A stretch of DNA of 64,000 bases from Eriocheir sinensis (GCF_024679095.1 NC_066528.1:19935665-19999664); one strand, 5' to 3'. Positions 11,516-24,892 are shown, numbered from the stretch's first letter. Notes: generated by a model from the sequence alone, not told the origin. A program made the numbers and translations.

Positions 11516-11704
11516 TCCTTCCGCTCCCTCCATACAAGGTCTTCCTGGTCTCGTTGTCTACCATTATGAGAAATGACGACAATGCCCCCTAAACCACCGC
11601 CCTGCACGATGCTCACATGTATTAAAGATGAGACCAATTGTTTTCACGGCATGTTCCTTTTTTTTTGGAGGTGTTCAGCTTCCCCCCTTAGCCTGCTCTG
11701 TCTG

Positions 11705-11706
<2 letters not shown>

Positions 11707-11769
<63 letters not shown>
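11707..11769. repeat. (TC)n microsatellite
   Basis: Uninterrupted TC dinucleotide. Confidence 0.97.
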
Positions 11770-11772
<3 letters not shown>

Positions 11773-11874
11773 TGTTGTGAAGCTAATATGTATTTTTTTT
11801 CCTAGATATATTTTTCTTAGCTTTATTCTTTTGCTTTTCTTCCTTTTCCTCGCAATTCATACATCGTTTCTACT

Positions 11875-11988
<114 letters not shown>

Positions 11989-12280
11989 ACACATTACTTC
12001 ACCAATATAAATACATTCCGAAGACAACCAAGACAAAATAATTTATATAAAAAAAACACTACAATACTAAAAACGCCTATAAATTCTGACTAACAAATCT
12101 TTCATTAAACATTTTGGGATTTCCAACGTGTTAATTGCAGTCTCGGTCCCACGGTCACGGCCAGGCATCCCCCATTAGCGCCTCGGTACATGAGGTCTAG
12201 ACGTCCACTCCCTGAAAACTTGCAGGTGGACGGAGCGGCGGCATCACAGAAAACGAGCAGGCAGGTGAGATTTAGAAGCG

Positions 12281-12696
12281 GAGGCTAAAACAAGTTGATG
12301 CTCAAAGTTGCATTTACACCTCACACTAAGGCGCCACATTGCCTAACTCCCTCATAAACTATAGAGATAAGGCAAATAAGCACATAGAAAAGAATGGAGA
12401 TAAATGTGCTGGGTAGAAAATGGAGAGACATAAGACTGAAACAAGTTGGCGTTGAAAGTTGCATTTATATTGAAGGTTCCATTTATACAACATACTCAGG
12501 CACGATAATTCTGAGCTGTCTCACAAATTATTAAGAGATAAGCCAAGGAGCGCAAAGAGAGGAACAGAGATTAGGGTGCTGGGTATAAAATGGTGAGATA
12601 TAGAGCCTAAAACAAACTATTTAGCTATTGTGGAGCACCAAGTTTTTGAATCGCCTCACACATTATTTAGGAAGAAACGAAGCACATACAGAAGAA

Positions 12697-12700
<4 letters not shown>
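12281..12700. repeat. Diverged tandem repeat, three copies, ~150-170 bp
   Basis: AAACAAGTTGATGCTCAAAG at about 12289 recurs as AAACAAGTTGGCGTTGAAAG at about 12439, and weakly near 12608. GTGCTGGGTAGAAAATGG (about 12405) recurs as GTGCTGGGTATAAAATGG (about 12577). The last partial copy ends against the TC tract that precedes a SINE. Confidence 0.7.
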
Positions 12701-12774
<74 letters not shown>

Positions 12775-12784
12775 ACACACACAC
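12701..12784. repeat. Compound (TC)n(AC)n microsatellite
   Basis: About 60 bp of TC and 24 bp of AC with one AT interruption, directly upstream of the SINE head. Confidence 0.97.
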
Positions 12785-12786
12785 CT

Positions 12787-13076
12787 CGGCGATTGGTATC
12801 TGTAGAGCAGTGGTTAACGCGCTTGCATCACAATACAGATGTCCCGGGTTCGATTCCAGGGCGTAGCGGAGACGGACGGGCAATTTCCTAAGCCGTGTCC
12901 TCTGTCCACCCAGCAGTGAATGGGTACCGGGTGTCAGTCGGGGTTTGTGTCTAGCCTCGCCGGTGTGTAGGGGTGTGAGGTTTCAGTCGTACCCAGAGAT
13001 CCGTCATTTGTGAGCTCAAAGATCAGTCTGAACCGGGGATATCGAATACATCGCGTGGTCAGACTATGATGAATTG

Positions 13077-13077
<1 letters not shown>
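12787..13077 (+). mobile_element. tRNA-derived SINE (family 1), + strand
   Basis: The 5' end looks like a degenerate tRNA gene. An A-box-like TAGAGCAGTGGTTAACGCGC lies at 12803-12822, and a perfect B box, GGTTCGATTCC, at 12847-12857. This is the split RNA polymerase III promoter of tRNA-derived SINEs. The tRNA-like head is followed by a body with GGAGACGGACGGGCAA, GTGTCCTCTGTCCACCCAGC and AGTGAATGGGTACCGGGTG. It ends before a CT tract at 13078. Such elements are copied by LINE machinery and encode no protein. The small frames across it are not genes. Confidence 0.88.

Positions 13078-13128
<51 letters not shown>
13078..13128. repeat. Compound (CT)n(CA)n microsatellite
   Basis: About 29 bp of CT and 21 bp of CA, directly after the SINE body. 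It has the same motif order as the microsatellite on the SINE's other side. Confidence 0.97.
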
Positions 13129-14095
13129 AACGACTACCACTACTACTATTACTATTATGAAATCCTGATACAGCCTGCGGGAAAGGCCATGTTCTAAAAA
13201 ACTAACAGCATGTCTATTTAACACGTTCTTTAACCCCTAACATCGAGATACCGATGAATCAATGTAATTCTAAGGAGAGGCCGCCTGAATATAAAGTTGA
13301 ATGGAGGAGGGAGATGTGAGGGAGATATTATTATACAGGAGTGATATGTGGTACTAATAAAAAAAAGTAAATTAAACCAGGGCTAGGATGGCAGGAAAGT
13401 GAGAGGAGGAATTAAGAAGGGAAGGGAAGGAATGAGAAACAAAAAGAAGTATTGAAGAGAAGAAAAAAAATTCGAATAACTCTTTCAAATGGGACAATGC
13501 AACTTTAATGAAAAAAATAACATTATAGCAATACAGATACAATGAAAGGGATACGTAGAGAATAAGGAATGAGAGAAAAATGCGTGGAGGAGAGAGAGAG
13601 AAAAAAAAGAAGAAACAATCACGAGGGCAAAAAAAAATAAGTAAAAGGATGAGGGAATATGGTGAAGAGGGAGAGAAACACGTTGAAAAAGATACCTTGC
13701 AGGGGAGTCTGAAAGGGGCCTAAATCGAGTACCGTAATAGCACCTTCACACTGGTTAATGAGTTTGGGCTTCATCTAGGTGAGCTTCCCTACTTCCCTCC
13801 GCCTTCTCTTCAAGGTCTCCCTCTCTCCCTCACTCCCTTCTAACTTGCAACTGGTTTAGCATCTTAATATAATCCTTACTTTTCTTCTCGCTCTCTGCCT
13901 CCTCTTTGGGTATTTGGGGCAGGTGTGGGGATAAATGAAGGGTGTGTGGAACAGGTGTGTGGATTAAGGTAAGTCAAGCAGTTGAGACCCAGTAAAATGC
14001 AGACTTTAGAAGGTGAATCTATGGACGTTCCTTTCACTTTCACTAAAAAACTTGATTGACAGCCCAGAAGGTTAGATGGAGCCGAAAAAAAAAAG
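13129..14095. other. Unassigned sequence, no gene seen
   Basis: A short ACT trinucleotide patch lies near 13137, followed by purine-rich sequence to about 13690 and mixed sequence after it. No frame or element is convincing. Confidence 0.4.
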
Positions 14096-14108
14096 GATCA
14101 CGCGCGAG

Positions 14109-14109
<1 letters not shown>

Positions 14110-14158
<49 letters not shown>

Positions 14159-14175
14159 CACACACGTACACACAC
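14110..14175. repeat. Interrupted (CA)n microsatellite
   Basis: CA tract broken by TATA, CGCA and CGTA interruptions, so it is older than the pure CA tracts elsewhere in the window. Confidence 0.93.
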
Positions 14176-14400
14176 GAAAAAAATAATTGCATTGTCCCAG
14201 AAAGAGAAATCCTGACAGCTTACGGATAATATTATATGAAAGGAAGATGGGGAGGAAAGTGAGGCAAAAAAAAGGAAGGGAAAAGGGGGGAAGGAAAAGG
14301 TGAATGGAGGAAAGGGGGAGATGAAGGGGAAGGAGAAGGGCAAACCTGTTTACCCTGCACGGGAACAAGACAGAAGGGAAAGGGAAAGTTAGTAATAAGG

Positions 14401-14475
14401 AGAAGGTTGTTGTGGTGATGATGATGAGGCGACGACAACGACGACGACCACAATGACGATGATGATGATGACGAT
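14401..14475. repeat. GAT/GAC trinucleotide tract
   Basis: GATGATGATGAGG, then GACGACGACC and GATGATGATGATGACG. Imperfect. Confidence 0.85.
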
Positions 14476-14509
14476 AACTAAGAGCATGAAACAAGTGAAA
14501 GTAGATAAA

Positions 14510-14510
<1 letters not shown>

Positions 14511-14549
<39 letters not shown>

Positions 14550-14577
14550 TGAAGTAATAATAGTAGTAGTAGTAGCT

Positions 14578-14632
<55 letters not shown>

Positions 14633-14633
14633 A
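14511..14633. repeat. (AGT)n microsatellite
   Basis: About 120 bp of AGT with short TGAAGTAATAATAG and CTGAAGT interruptions. Confidence 0.96.
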
Positions 14634-14696
14634 AAGTATTGGCAAGATAGCATCCTTTCGAGCTTCTAAAATCTCAATCACACGGGAGATCCGCTT

Positions 14697-15003
14697 CTTC
14701 GTCACTAAAGTAAAGGTAAACTTGGGGGTATAAGCTAAAGCTGCGCGTGGCGTCGGTGCTCATCTCCGTTCCGCTGGCCCTTGAGCCTGTGGTGGGTAAG
14801 AACTCACCACGCAAGGACAAGGGCCAGTGTGACATCAGAGTTACCACAGTATACTTTCCCCAGGTCTTCCAAGGTACCCATTTAGCTACAAACCCCAAAG
14901 AGAGGATGAAGAGCTGAGTGGGATACGCTCCGACTGCCCCAGACGAGCCCAAGCCAGCAGGGTCGTAGTTAAGCTGGCTAACCACTACAACACGGAGGCG
15001 CAT
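14697..15003 (-). mobile_element. tRNA-derived SINE (family 2), - strand
   Basis: Read on the minus strand from about 15003, the element starts CGCCTCCGTGTTGTAGTGG. This contains an A-box-like TTGTAGTGGTTAGC (14977-14990) and a decayed B-box-like AACTACGACC (14961-14970). The body includes GGCTTGGGCTCGTCTGG, CACTCAGCTCTTCATCC, CTTTGGGGTTTGTAGC and AATGGGTACC. It ends with TACCTTTACTTTAGTGAC. The B box has lost key bases, so this copy is unlikely to be active. A 125-residue minus-strand frame here is a translation of the SINE, not a gene. It is clearly different from the family at 12787. Confidence 0.8.
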
Positions 15004-15138
15004 GTCACGAAGATCAAGTAATAAAAACGACAATAAAAGTTTTGTACTCACTTATCCTCGGGCCAGATGTGTAGTACTCCTTGTTTGCGTTTGACATTCC
15101 TTCCGCCGTTCTGGAAAGGAAAAAAAAGGAAAAGTTAG

Positions 15139-15206
15139 GGAAAATAATAATAGTAATAGTAATAACAATAATAACAATAACAATAATAATAATAGTAGTA
15201 ATAATA

Positions 15207-15266
<60 letters not shown>

Positions 15267-15267
15267 G
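15139..15267. repeat. (AAT)n microsatellite with AGT/AAC interruptions
   Basis: Imperfect at its left end and pure AATAATAAT at its right end. Confidence 0.95.
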
Positions 15268-15502
15268 GCCATATGTAACAAGCATGGCGGACGCTGTTTA
15301 ACATCTACGATTGATGTACTGCGTCGTTATCTGATTGTGCCTCGGAGTGAGTTTTGCTGATCTGTTACAAACTGCAGCCGAAGCAAGCATGGCCGTGCAT
15401 AGCATAAGAAATTAAAACAGGTTATCTATCTGCGACTTACAATCAGCCTAAGATACAACCATCATCTCTTATCACAAGGTTCTGTTAATTCAGTACAAGG
15501 CT
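15268..15502. other. Unassigned non-repetitive sequence
   Basis: Ordinary-complexity DNA with no convincing frame. It is the insertion context of the MITE that follows. Confidence 0.35.
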
Positions 15503-15510
15503 GCCTGTTA
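15503..15510. other. Left 8-bp target-site duplication of the MITE
   Basis: GCCTGTTA directly precedes the element and recurs exactly at 15705-15712 directly after it. Confidence 0.85.
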
Positions 15511-15704
15511 CAACGCTGCCGGATTGTCGTACTCAGCCTCTTATATTTTACAACTTCCGACCCAAAAACTGTCTTCTGGGTCCCAATAACTAGATTCATT
15601 TATATTTATCGTTAAAGTAGTTAATTCCTGATGTTTCTTGGCAATAGTTAGGCGTCCAAAACATGTAAATACTATGCTCTGGGTACGATAATCTGACACT
15701 GGTG
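15511..15704. mobile_element. hAT-like MITE, ~194 bp, copy 1
   Basis: A non-coding element with imperfect terminal inverted repeats. The left end is CAACGCTGCCGGATTGTCGT, and the right end read in reverse is CACCAGTGTCAGATTATCGT, continuing into TACTCAGCC/TACCCAGAG. Identical 8-bp GCCTGTTA copies flank it. An 8-bp duplication and a CAACG-type terminus fit the hAT superfamily (general terminus YARNG). A related copy at 62245-62436 has better-preserved ends. No transposase is present, so movement would need an autonomous partner elsewhere. Confidence 0.88.
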
Positions 15705-15800
15705 GCCTGTTATAAACGCTTTAGTCAAACTTGCTGGCCTCATTAACTGCTACGATTACCTCCAACCAAAGTTCTATACTCCAGCTGGTTACTTAACCCC

Positions 15801-16050
15801 TTGTCTTCGGATTTCCTACAAGAAGGCATCACCAAGCTACAAGAATGGAACGAAAAGTGCCTGCTACAATTAAATGAAAAAAAAATGTAAAGTCATGCAT
15901 TTTGGGAGGGGATATCCAGCATACCAATACCACATGGAAAGCACTCCACTATCCACCACAGATTCAGAGAAAAGCCTGGGAGTGTATGTTACCAGGGGAC
16001 CAGTGAAAACCAAATATATGTCAATCGCATCGGACGGGTTAAGGGTCTGA
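15801..16050 (+). pseudogene. Non-LTR retrotransposon (LINE) reverse transcriptase fragment, frameshifted
   Basis: About 80 codons of the region just after the catalytic palm of a LINE reverse transcriptase. One frame reads KLQEWNEKC then LLQLNEK. After a run of nine A (15877-15885) the match shifts frame and continues as CKVMHFGR, then DSEKSLGVYVT, ending at a TGA at 16048-16050. The order K-L-x-x-W, N-x-x-K-C-K-V-M-H-x-G, then E-K-x-L-G-V-x-V is diagnostic for this part of the protein in jockey/CR1-like elements. The catalytic YxDD motif, the endonuclease and the upstream parts are missing. With a frameshift at a homopolymer, truncation and no neighbouring domain, this is a dead 5'- and 3'-truncated relic. 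Confidence 0.85.
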
Positions 16051-16671
<621 letters not shown>

Positions 16672-16723
16672 TGACCCAGGGCCCATAAAACAGGTTTCTC
16701 TTGATGGACTCCCTTTCTACGGT

Positions 16724-16779
16724 AACGTCCACTACTACTATTACTACTACTACTTTTACTACTACTACTACTACTACTT

Positions 16780-16812
<33 letters not shown>

Positions 16813-16918
16813 TTACTTCTACTACTACTACCAATACTACTACTACAACTACTGCTGCTGCTATTTTTACTGTTGAAACAAATACTACTACTATTACCAT
16901 GAGTATAGTAGTAGTGGC

Positions 16919-16956
<38 letters not shown>

Positions 16957-16963
16957 CATAAGC

Positions 16964-17001
<38 letters not shown>

Positions 17002-17010
17002 CAGTACCAA
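16724..17010. repeat. Inverted pair of trinucleotide microsatellites, (ACT)n then (AGT)n
   Basis: 16724-16890 is ACT-type and 16905-17003 is AGT-type, which is its reverse complement. The two arms can pair around a short centre containing GCTGCTGC and GAAACAAATAC. Both arms are interrupted. Confidence 0.92.
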
Positions 17011-17056
17011 TCGTGTTTCTGCTTTTAATAGGGCTATAATAAAAACACCCCTCCCC

Positions 17057-17057
<1 letters not shown>

Positions 17058-17097
<40 letters not shown>
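17058..17097. repeat. (CA)n microsatellite
   Basis: About 40 bp of CA, followed by CGCACGCA-type decay. Confidence 0.96.
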
Positions 17098-17099
<2 letters not shown>

Positions 17100-17605
17100 A
17101 CTAACTCATCCATTCACGTACGCACGCAAACACGCATGCACGCACACACGCACTCATTTTTTTTTCTCTCACCTGCTAACTATTCTTCTTCCCTAGCTAT
17201 ACACTCCCCCATCCTCCCCTCCCTAATAATTATCACCTGGGAGCGAGCGAGAGCAGAGCACCTACGCACCTATCACTCTCAATGGCGTAAGTAGCGCTCT
17301 CGTGACGGCGCCAATTAAGATAAGGGCGCGCGGAGGGAGATAAGAGGAGAGAAGTATTTGGGTGCTCATATTTAATAGCTCCATCTCGCTAGAACTTTCA
17401 AGGATGACTTGCGAGGACGAACAAAGGTAATACATCCTGCGTAGGGGGAAAAAAAGAACGGGAAGTGAGTCGGCACAGCTAATCTTGGAGAGCAAAAAAT
17501 ATAAACCTTTGCCAGTCAGTGAGCAGGCCAACGCTTTGTAGTACGAAGGGGAAGTCCTGTCCACGTGACTAAGTAAATTAATAATGGTTGTTATCTTCCG
17601 TATTA
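17098..17605. other. Non-repetitive island, no gene recognised
   Basis: One of the few balanced-composition stretches here. It holds two AGATAAG motifs exactly 20 bp apart (17318 and 17338) within GC-rich sequence, which would suit GATA-factor binding. A minus-strand frame at 17262-17564 has no recognisable domain. Confidence 0.35.
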
Positions 17606-17609
17606 TTAA

Positions 17610-18008
17610 CCCTTATAGTGGCTAACAAAAATATTTAGGAGGTAGAGAAATTTACAGAGGAAGCCAAATTAATAAAAGGAAGTTGAAGGAAGAGGAGGGC
17701 GTTTAGATAGGTTATCAGTTGCTAAAAAAAATAGTAAAGGGTTAGAGAAATTTGTAGAAGAAAAAAGACTAATAAACAAAAGTAGGTTGTATATAGTTTA
17801 TCCAGTTGCTAAGAAAAAATATTTCAGCGGAAGAAGCCTAATAAATAAAGGGAGGTTGAAAGAAGATAATAGCGTTTTAGATAGTATAATAAGTAAAAGG
17901 AGGTTGTATATATTTAATCAGTTGCTAAGAAAAATATTGCAGCGCTAGAGAAGTTTACAGAAGAAAAAGCAAAATATATAAAATGAGGTTGAAGGAAGAG
18001 GATAGCGT
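17610..18008. repeat. Degenerate tandem repeat, about four copies of ~75-115 bp
   Basis: GCTAA-AAAATA motifs occur at about 17620, 17731, 17808 and 17923. Each is followed by AGAGAAATTT-type and TAATAAA-GGAGGTTG-type words. It may be a very old inverted relative of the main satellite (compare the GCCAAATTAATAAAAGGAAG words), but the similarity is weak. Confidence 0.6.
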
Positions 18009-18009
18009 G

Positions 18010-18100
<91 letters not shown>
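18009..18100. repeat. (AT)n tract flanking the inverted spacer
   Basis: About 90 bp of TA with one TTTA interruption. Confidence 0.97.
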
Positions 18101-18104
<4 letters not shown>

Positions 18105-18305
18105 CAACGTGCGTAATGTAATCAGTATAACGAAGAATTATTTTTGTTTTTCTTTAGTCCGGCAGAAGAATTATTAACGATCTTTTTTTTTAATTGTCTT
18201 TTAAGAGTAAAACACGGGTAAAAGGAAGACGAAAAGGGAAAAGAAAAATACAGGGAACAGTATGCACGTCCCTTTATTTATAGGGTTCTTATGAATATAT
18301 ATTTC
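18101..18305 (-). repeat. Inverted, diverged copy of the higher-order-repeat spacer
   Basis: Read in reverse complement, this matches the ~300-bp spacers found downstream. The plus-strand blocks GCGTAATGTAATC, GTATAACGA, AGTCCGG, AAGAATTATTAA, TTGTCTTTTA, GGAAGACGAAA and GGGAACAGTATG occur in the order expected of an inverted spacer. (AT)n tracts lie on both sides, as for the other spacers. It is the only copy I found in this orientation. Confidence 0.82.
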
Positions 18306-18307
18306 TC

Positions 18308-18535
<228 letters not shown>

Positions 18536-19170
18536 CGGTCTTTTTTCTATAATTCCGTCTATTAATTCAAATATTTAATTCCGTCTATTAATTTATATAT
18601 GATGGCGGCTTCATTTCTCAATACAGTTCCTTTTATTAATTTATATATGATGGCTGCCTTATTTCTCCGTTCAGTTTTCGTTTATTAATTTATATATATG
18701 CTCCGTTCATTCAGAGCTCTCCGAACAGATCCGTTTATTAATTTATATATAATGGCCGCCTTCATTTCTCCGTACAGATCCGTTTATTAATTTATATGAT
18801 GGCCTTCATTTCTACGTACAAATCCGTTTATTAATTTATATATGATGGCCGCCTTCATTTCTCCGTACAGGCCAATTCCGTTTATTAATTTATATATTAT
18901 TCCTTCATTTCTACGTACAGCTCCGTTTATTAATTTATATATGATGGCCGCCTTCATTTCTCCGTACAATTCCGTTTATTAATTTATATATGATGGCCGC
19001 CTTCATTTCTCCGTACAGATCCGTTTATTAATTTATATATGATGGCCGCCTTCATTTCTACGTACAGCTCCGTTTATTAATTTATATATGATGGCCACCT
19101 TCATTTCTCCGTACAATTCCGTTTATTAATTTAAATATAATGGCCTCCTTCACTTCTCCGTACAGATCCG

Positions 19171-19266
<96 letters not shown>

Positions 19267-19485
19267 GGCTTCCTTCATTTCCCCGTACAGTTCCATTTAT
19301 TAATTTATATATAATGGTCTTCTTTATTTCTCCGTACAGTTCCATTTATTAATTTATATATAATGGTCTTCTTTATTTCTCCGTACAGTTCCATTTATTA
19401 ATTTATATATAATGGTCTTCTTTATTTCTCCGTACAGTTCCATTTAAAATTATTTATAATTGCCTCATTCATATCTTTGTAACTT

Positions 19486-19975
<490 letters not shown>

Positions 19976-21741
19976 GATCTATCCCTTCTATATACCAATG
20001 ACCGTATTTGATAGTTTAATATAATGCTCTTTGTATTTCTCCGTACGGTTATATTTAGTAATTTTATATATATTGCTTCATTCTCCCGTAAGTAATTTAT
20101 ATAGTTTATATATAATTTCCTCTTATTCATTTCTTCGTAGTTGATATCCGTTTATTGCCGCAATTTAAGGAAAATCCGCTTGTCTCATTTCATATAGTTT
20201 GACCATTTATATCCACGTTTAGTTGATTTCCTATCATTGAATGGCCTCCTTATTTCGTACAACTCATATATGTATATATAATGGCCTTCTTTTCATTTTC
20301 TACGGGATTAGAAGTTCCGTTTATTAATTGTATATAATGGCCTTCTTCATTGTTTTTCTGCGGGGTACAATTCTGTTTCTTATTAATTTATATATAATGT
20401 TCTCTCGCCTTCATTTCTCCGTACAGTTCCGTTTATTAATTTAGAATATAATGGCAGCTTCATTTCATACGTGACCGTAAAGTTTCCGTTTATTAATTTA
20501 TATAGTTAATGGCCTTTATCCTTCATTTCTGGCGTACAAAGTCTCGTTTATTAATTCTTAATATATAATGACCTTTTCATTTCTGCAATACAGTTCCGTT
20601 TATTAATTTATATAATGGCCTCCTTTTCATTTCTACATGATACAACTCCGTTTGACCCACATTTATATATGATGCTCTTTTTCACATTTCTACGTACAGT
20701 TTCGTTTATTAATTTATATAATGGCCGCCTTCATTTCTCCCGTACAATTCCGTTTATTAATTTATATATAATGGCCGCCTTCATTTTCTCGTACAATTCC
20801 GTTTATTAATTTATATATGATGGCACGCCTTCATTTCCCTATGTATAATTCCTTTTATTAATTTATATATGATGGCCTCCCTTCATTTCTTAGCAATACA
20901 ATTCCGTTTATTAATTTATATATAATGGCCTCCTTCATTTCTACATTACAGTTCCATTTATCCAGTTGGTATATATAATGCGCTTTCATTTCTCCGTACA
21001 GTTCCGTTTATTAATTTAAATATAATGGCCTCCTTCATTTTCTGCGCACAATTCCGTTTATTAATTTATATGATATGGCGCCTTCATTTCTCTCCGTACC
21101 TCCGGTTTGATGATTTAAATATAATAGCCCGCCTTAATTTCTGCAATACAATTCCTTTTATCAATTTATATATGATGGCCGCCTTCATTTCTCCGTACAG
21201 TTCGGTTTATTAATTTAAATATAATGGGCGCCTTCATTTCTACACTCCTTCGCATATCTTTGTACAGTTCCTTTTTATCAATTTAAATATATGATAGCCT
21301 CCTTCATTTCTACGTACAATTCCGTTTTATTGAATTTATATATAATATACCTTTCATTTCTACGTACAGTTCTGTTTGTTAATTTATATATAATGCTCTT
21401 TTTTCATTTCTCCGGCCACAGTTCCGTTTTTATTAATTAATATATAATTGGCCGCCTTCATTTCTCCGTAGAATTCCGTTTATTAATTTATATATGATGG
21501 CCCGCCTTCATTTCTTAGTACAGTTCCGTTTATTAGACTGAATCCGTTTATTAATTTTATATAATGGCCCTGCTTCATTTCTCCGTACAGTTCCGTTTAT
21601 TAATTTTAAATATAATGGCCATTAGCAATTTTTCCATACAGGTCCGTTTATTAATTTAAATATAATAAACTCCTTCATTTCTCCGTACAGTTCCGATTTG
21701 AAAATTATTTATAATGGCCTCCTTCATATCTTTGTAAAGTT

Positions 21742-21864
<123 letters not shown>

Positions 21865-21889
21865 TATATATATATATATATATATATAT

Positions 21890-22190
21890 TTTATATATTT
21901 TGAAGCACCCATTTTCCATGGAATCTTCACCATTGTTTGTTTTTGTAGTTGCCTTTTAATTTATATAGACATTTATTTATTTACCTACTGACCGTTATGT
22001 TGCACAGCTTCCATTTGCTACTTCAGTTAATTTAGAGGCCGTTACGATGATAAAAGACAGTTAGAAAAAACATATTCGACGGTTATGGTGTGGAGAGATT
22101 AATAATTCTTGTCCGGACTGAAGAAAAAAAACTCAAATGAAACCATCGTTATACGGGATTACATTACGTACGGTGAATTAAGTAATATAT
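21890..22190 (+). repeat. Spacer 2
   Basis: Full-length, from TTTTGAAGCACCCATTTTCC to ACATTACGTACGGTGAATTA. AT tracts precede it (21745-21888) and follow it (22190-22300, 22347-22438 and 22475-22557, separated by monomer scraps). Confidence 0.92.
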
Positions 22191-22208
22191 CATATATATA
22201 TATATATA

Positions 22209-22292
<84 letters not shown>

Positions 22293-22346
22293 TATCTATA
22301 TAATATGTATAACATAGTTCTCCGTACCACAGTTCAGCGTTTTTAG

Positions 22347-22433
<87 letters not shown>

Positions 22434-22470
22434 TGTATTGACTTGTTTTCCCGTAGGCTCCGTTTTTCGA

Positions 22471-22559
<89 letters not shown>

Positions 22560-24222
22560 CCTTCATTTTCCATACAGTTCCGTTTATTAATTTATATGAT
22601 GGCCATCTTCCTTTTCTACCCATGCCATTCCGTTTATTAATTTATATATAATGGTCTTTTCATTTACTCCGTATAAGTTCCGTTTATTAATTTATATATA
22701 ATAGCCTCGCTTCATTTCTCCCGTACGAGATTTAGTTTATTAATTTTAAATATAATGGCCTCCTTCATATCTTTGTACAGTGCCGTTCATTAATTTATAT
22801 CTATAATGGCCTCCCTTCATTTCTACCTACAATTCCGTTTTATTAATTTGTATATAATGCTCTCTGGCATTTCTCTGTACAGTTCGGTTTATTAATATAT
22901 ATATAATGGCCTCCTTTATTTACCATTACAGTTCTTTTTATTAATTAATATATATTATATACCTTCATTTCTCCGTACAGTTCTGTTTTATTAGTAATTT
23001 AAATATAATGGCCTCCTTCATCTTTGTACCCAGTTCTGTTTATTAATTTAAATATAATGTCCTCCTTTTCATTTCTACGTAAAATTCCGTATATTAATTT
23101 ATATATAATGCTCTTTTTTCATTTCTACGTACAGTTCTGTTTGTAATTTCCGCCCTTCATTTTCTCCGTACAGTTCTGTTTCGTAATTTATATATAATGG
23201 TCCACTTCATTTCTCCGTACAGTTCCGTTTATTAATTGATATATAATGGCATCCTTCTATATCTTTGTACAGTTCCGTTTTATTAAATTTAAATATAATG
23301 GCCTTCTTCATATCTTTGTACAGTTCCGTTTATTAATTTATAAATAATGGCCGCCTTCATTTCTCCGTACAGTTCCGTTTATTAATTTAAATATAATGTC
23401 CTTCTCCTTCATATTGCTATGTTTCAGTTCCGTTTATTAATTTATATATAGCTGTGGCCTCCTTCATTTTTACGTACTTGATTCCGTTTATTAATTTATA
23501 TATAATAGCTCGCCTTCATTTTTCTCCGCGTACAGTTCCGTTTGTTAATTTATATATAATGGCCTCTTTCCATTTCTCATACAGTTCCGTTTATTAATTT
23601 ATGTAAGTGGCCTCGCCTTCATTTCTACGTACAGTTCCGTTTATTAATTTATATATGATGGCCGCCTTCATTTCTTCGTACTACTTCATTTATTTAATTT
23701 ATATATATAATGGCCGTCTTCATTTTCTTCGTTGATTCCGTTTATTAATTTGCCTTATATAATGGGCGCCTTCATTTTCTGCAGCCACAATTCCTTTTAT
23801 CAATTTATATATGATCCTCTTTCATTTCTACGTACAATTCCTAGTTTATTAATTTATATGTGTAATTGGCAGCCTAACTTCATTTCTCCGTACAATTCTG
23901 TTTGTTAATTTATATATAATGGCCTCCTTCTTTCATATCTCCGTGATTCCGTTTATTAATTTTTTAAAAAATAAAATGGCCTCCTTCATATGTTTCTCCG
24001 TACAGTTCCGTTTATTAAATTTATATATATATATATAGGCCTCCTTCATTTCCCGTACGCCTGAGTTCCATTTATTAATTTAAATATAATGTATAACTTC
24101 ATTTTCCGAACAGTTCGTTTATTAATTTAAATATATAGCCTCCTTCTGCATATGATCTTCCCGTACAGTTCCGTTTTATTAAATTATATATATAATGGCC
24201 TCTTTCATACTTTGTACAGTTC

Positions 24223-24892
<670 letters not shown>

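Noticed and set aside
12803..12857. Possible functional tRNA gene
   Set aside because: A and B boxes are present but the acceptor and anticodon stems do not pair convincingly, and a SINE body follows.
12628..12891. Frames ending in a varied peptide (GSIPGRSGDG)
   Set aside because: The varied part is the SINE tRNA-like head; the rest is a CT tract.
14674..15051. 125-codon minus-strand frame that looks protein-like
   Set aside because: It coincides with the minus-strand SINE, including its tail. This is a known source of false gene models.
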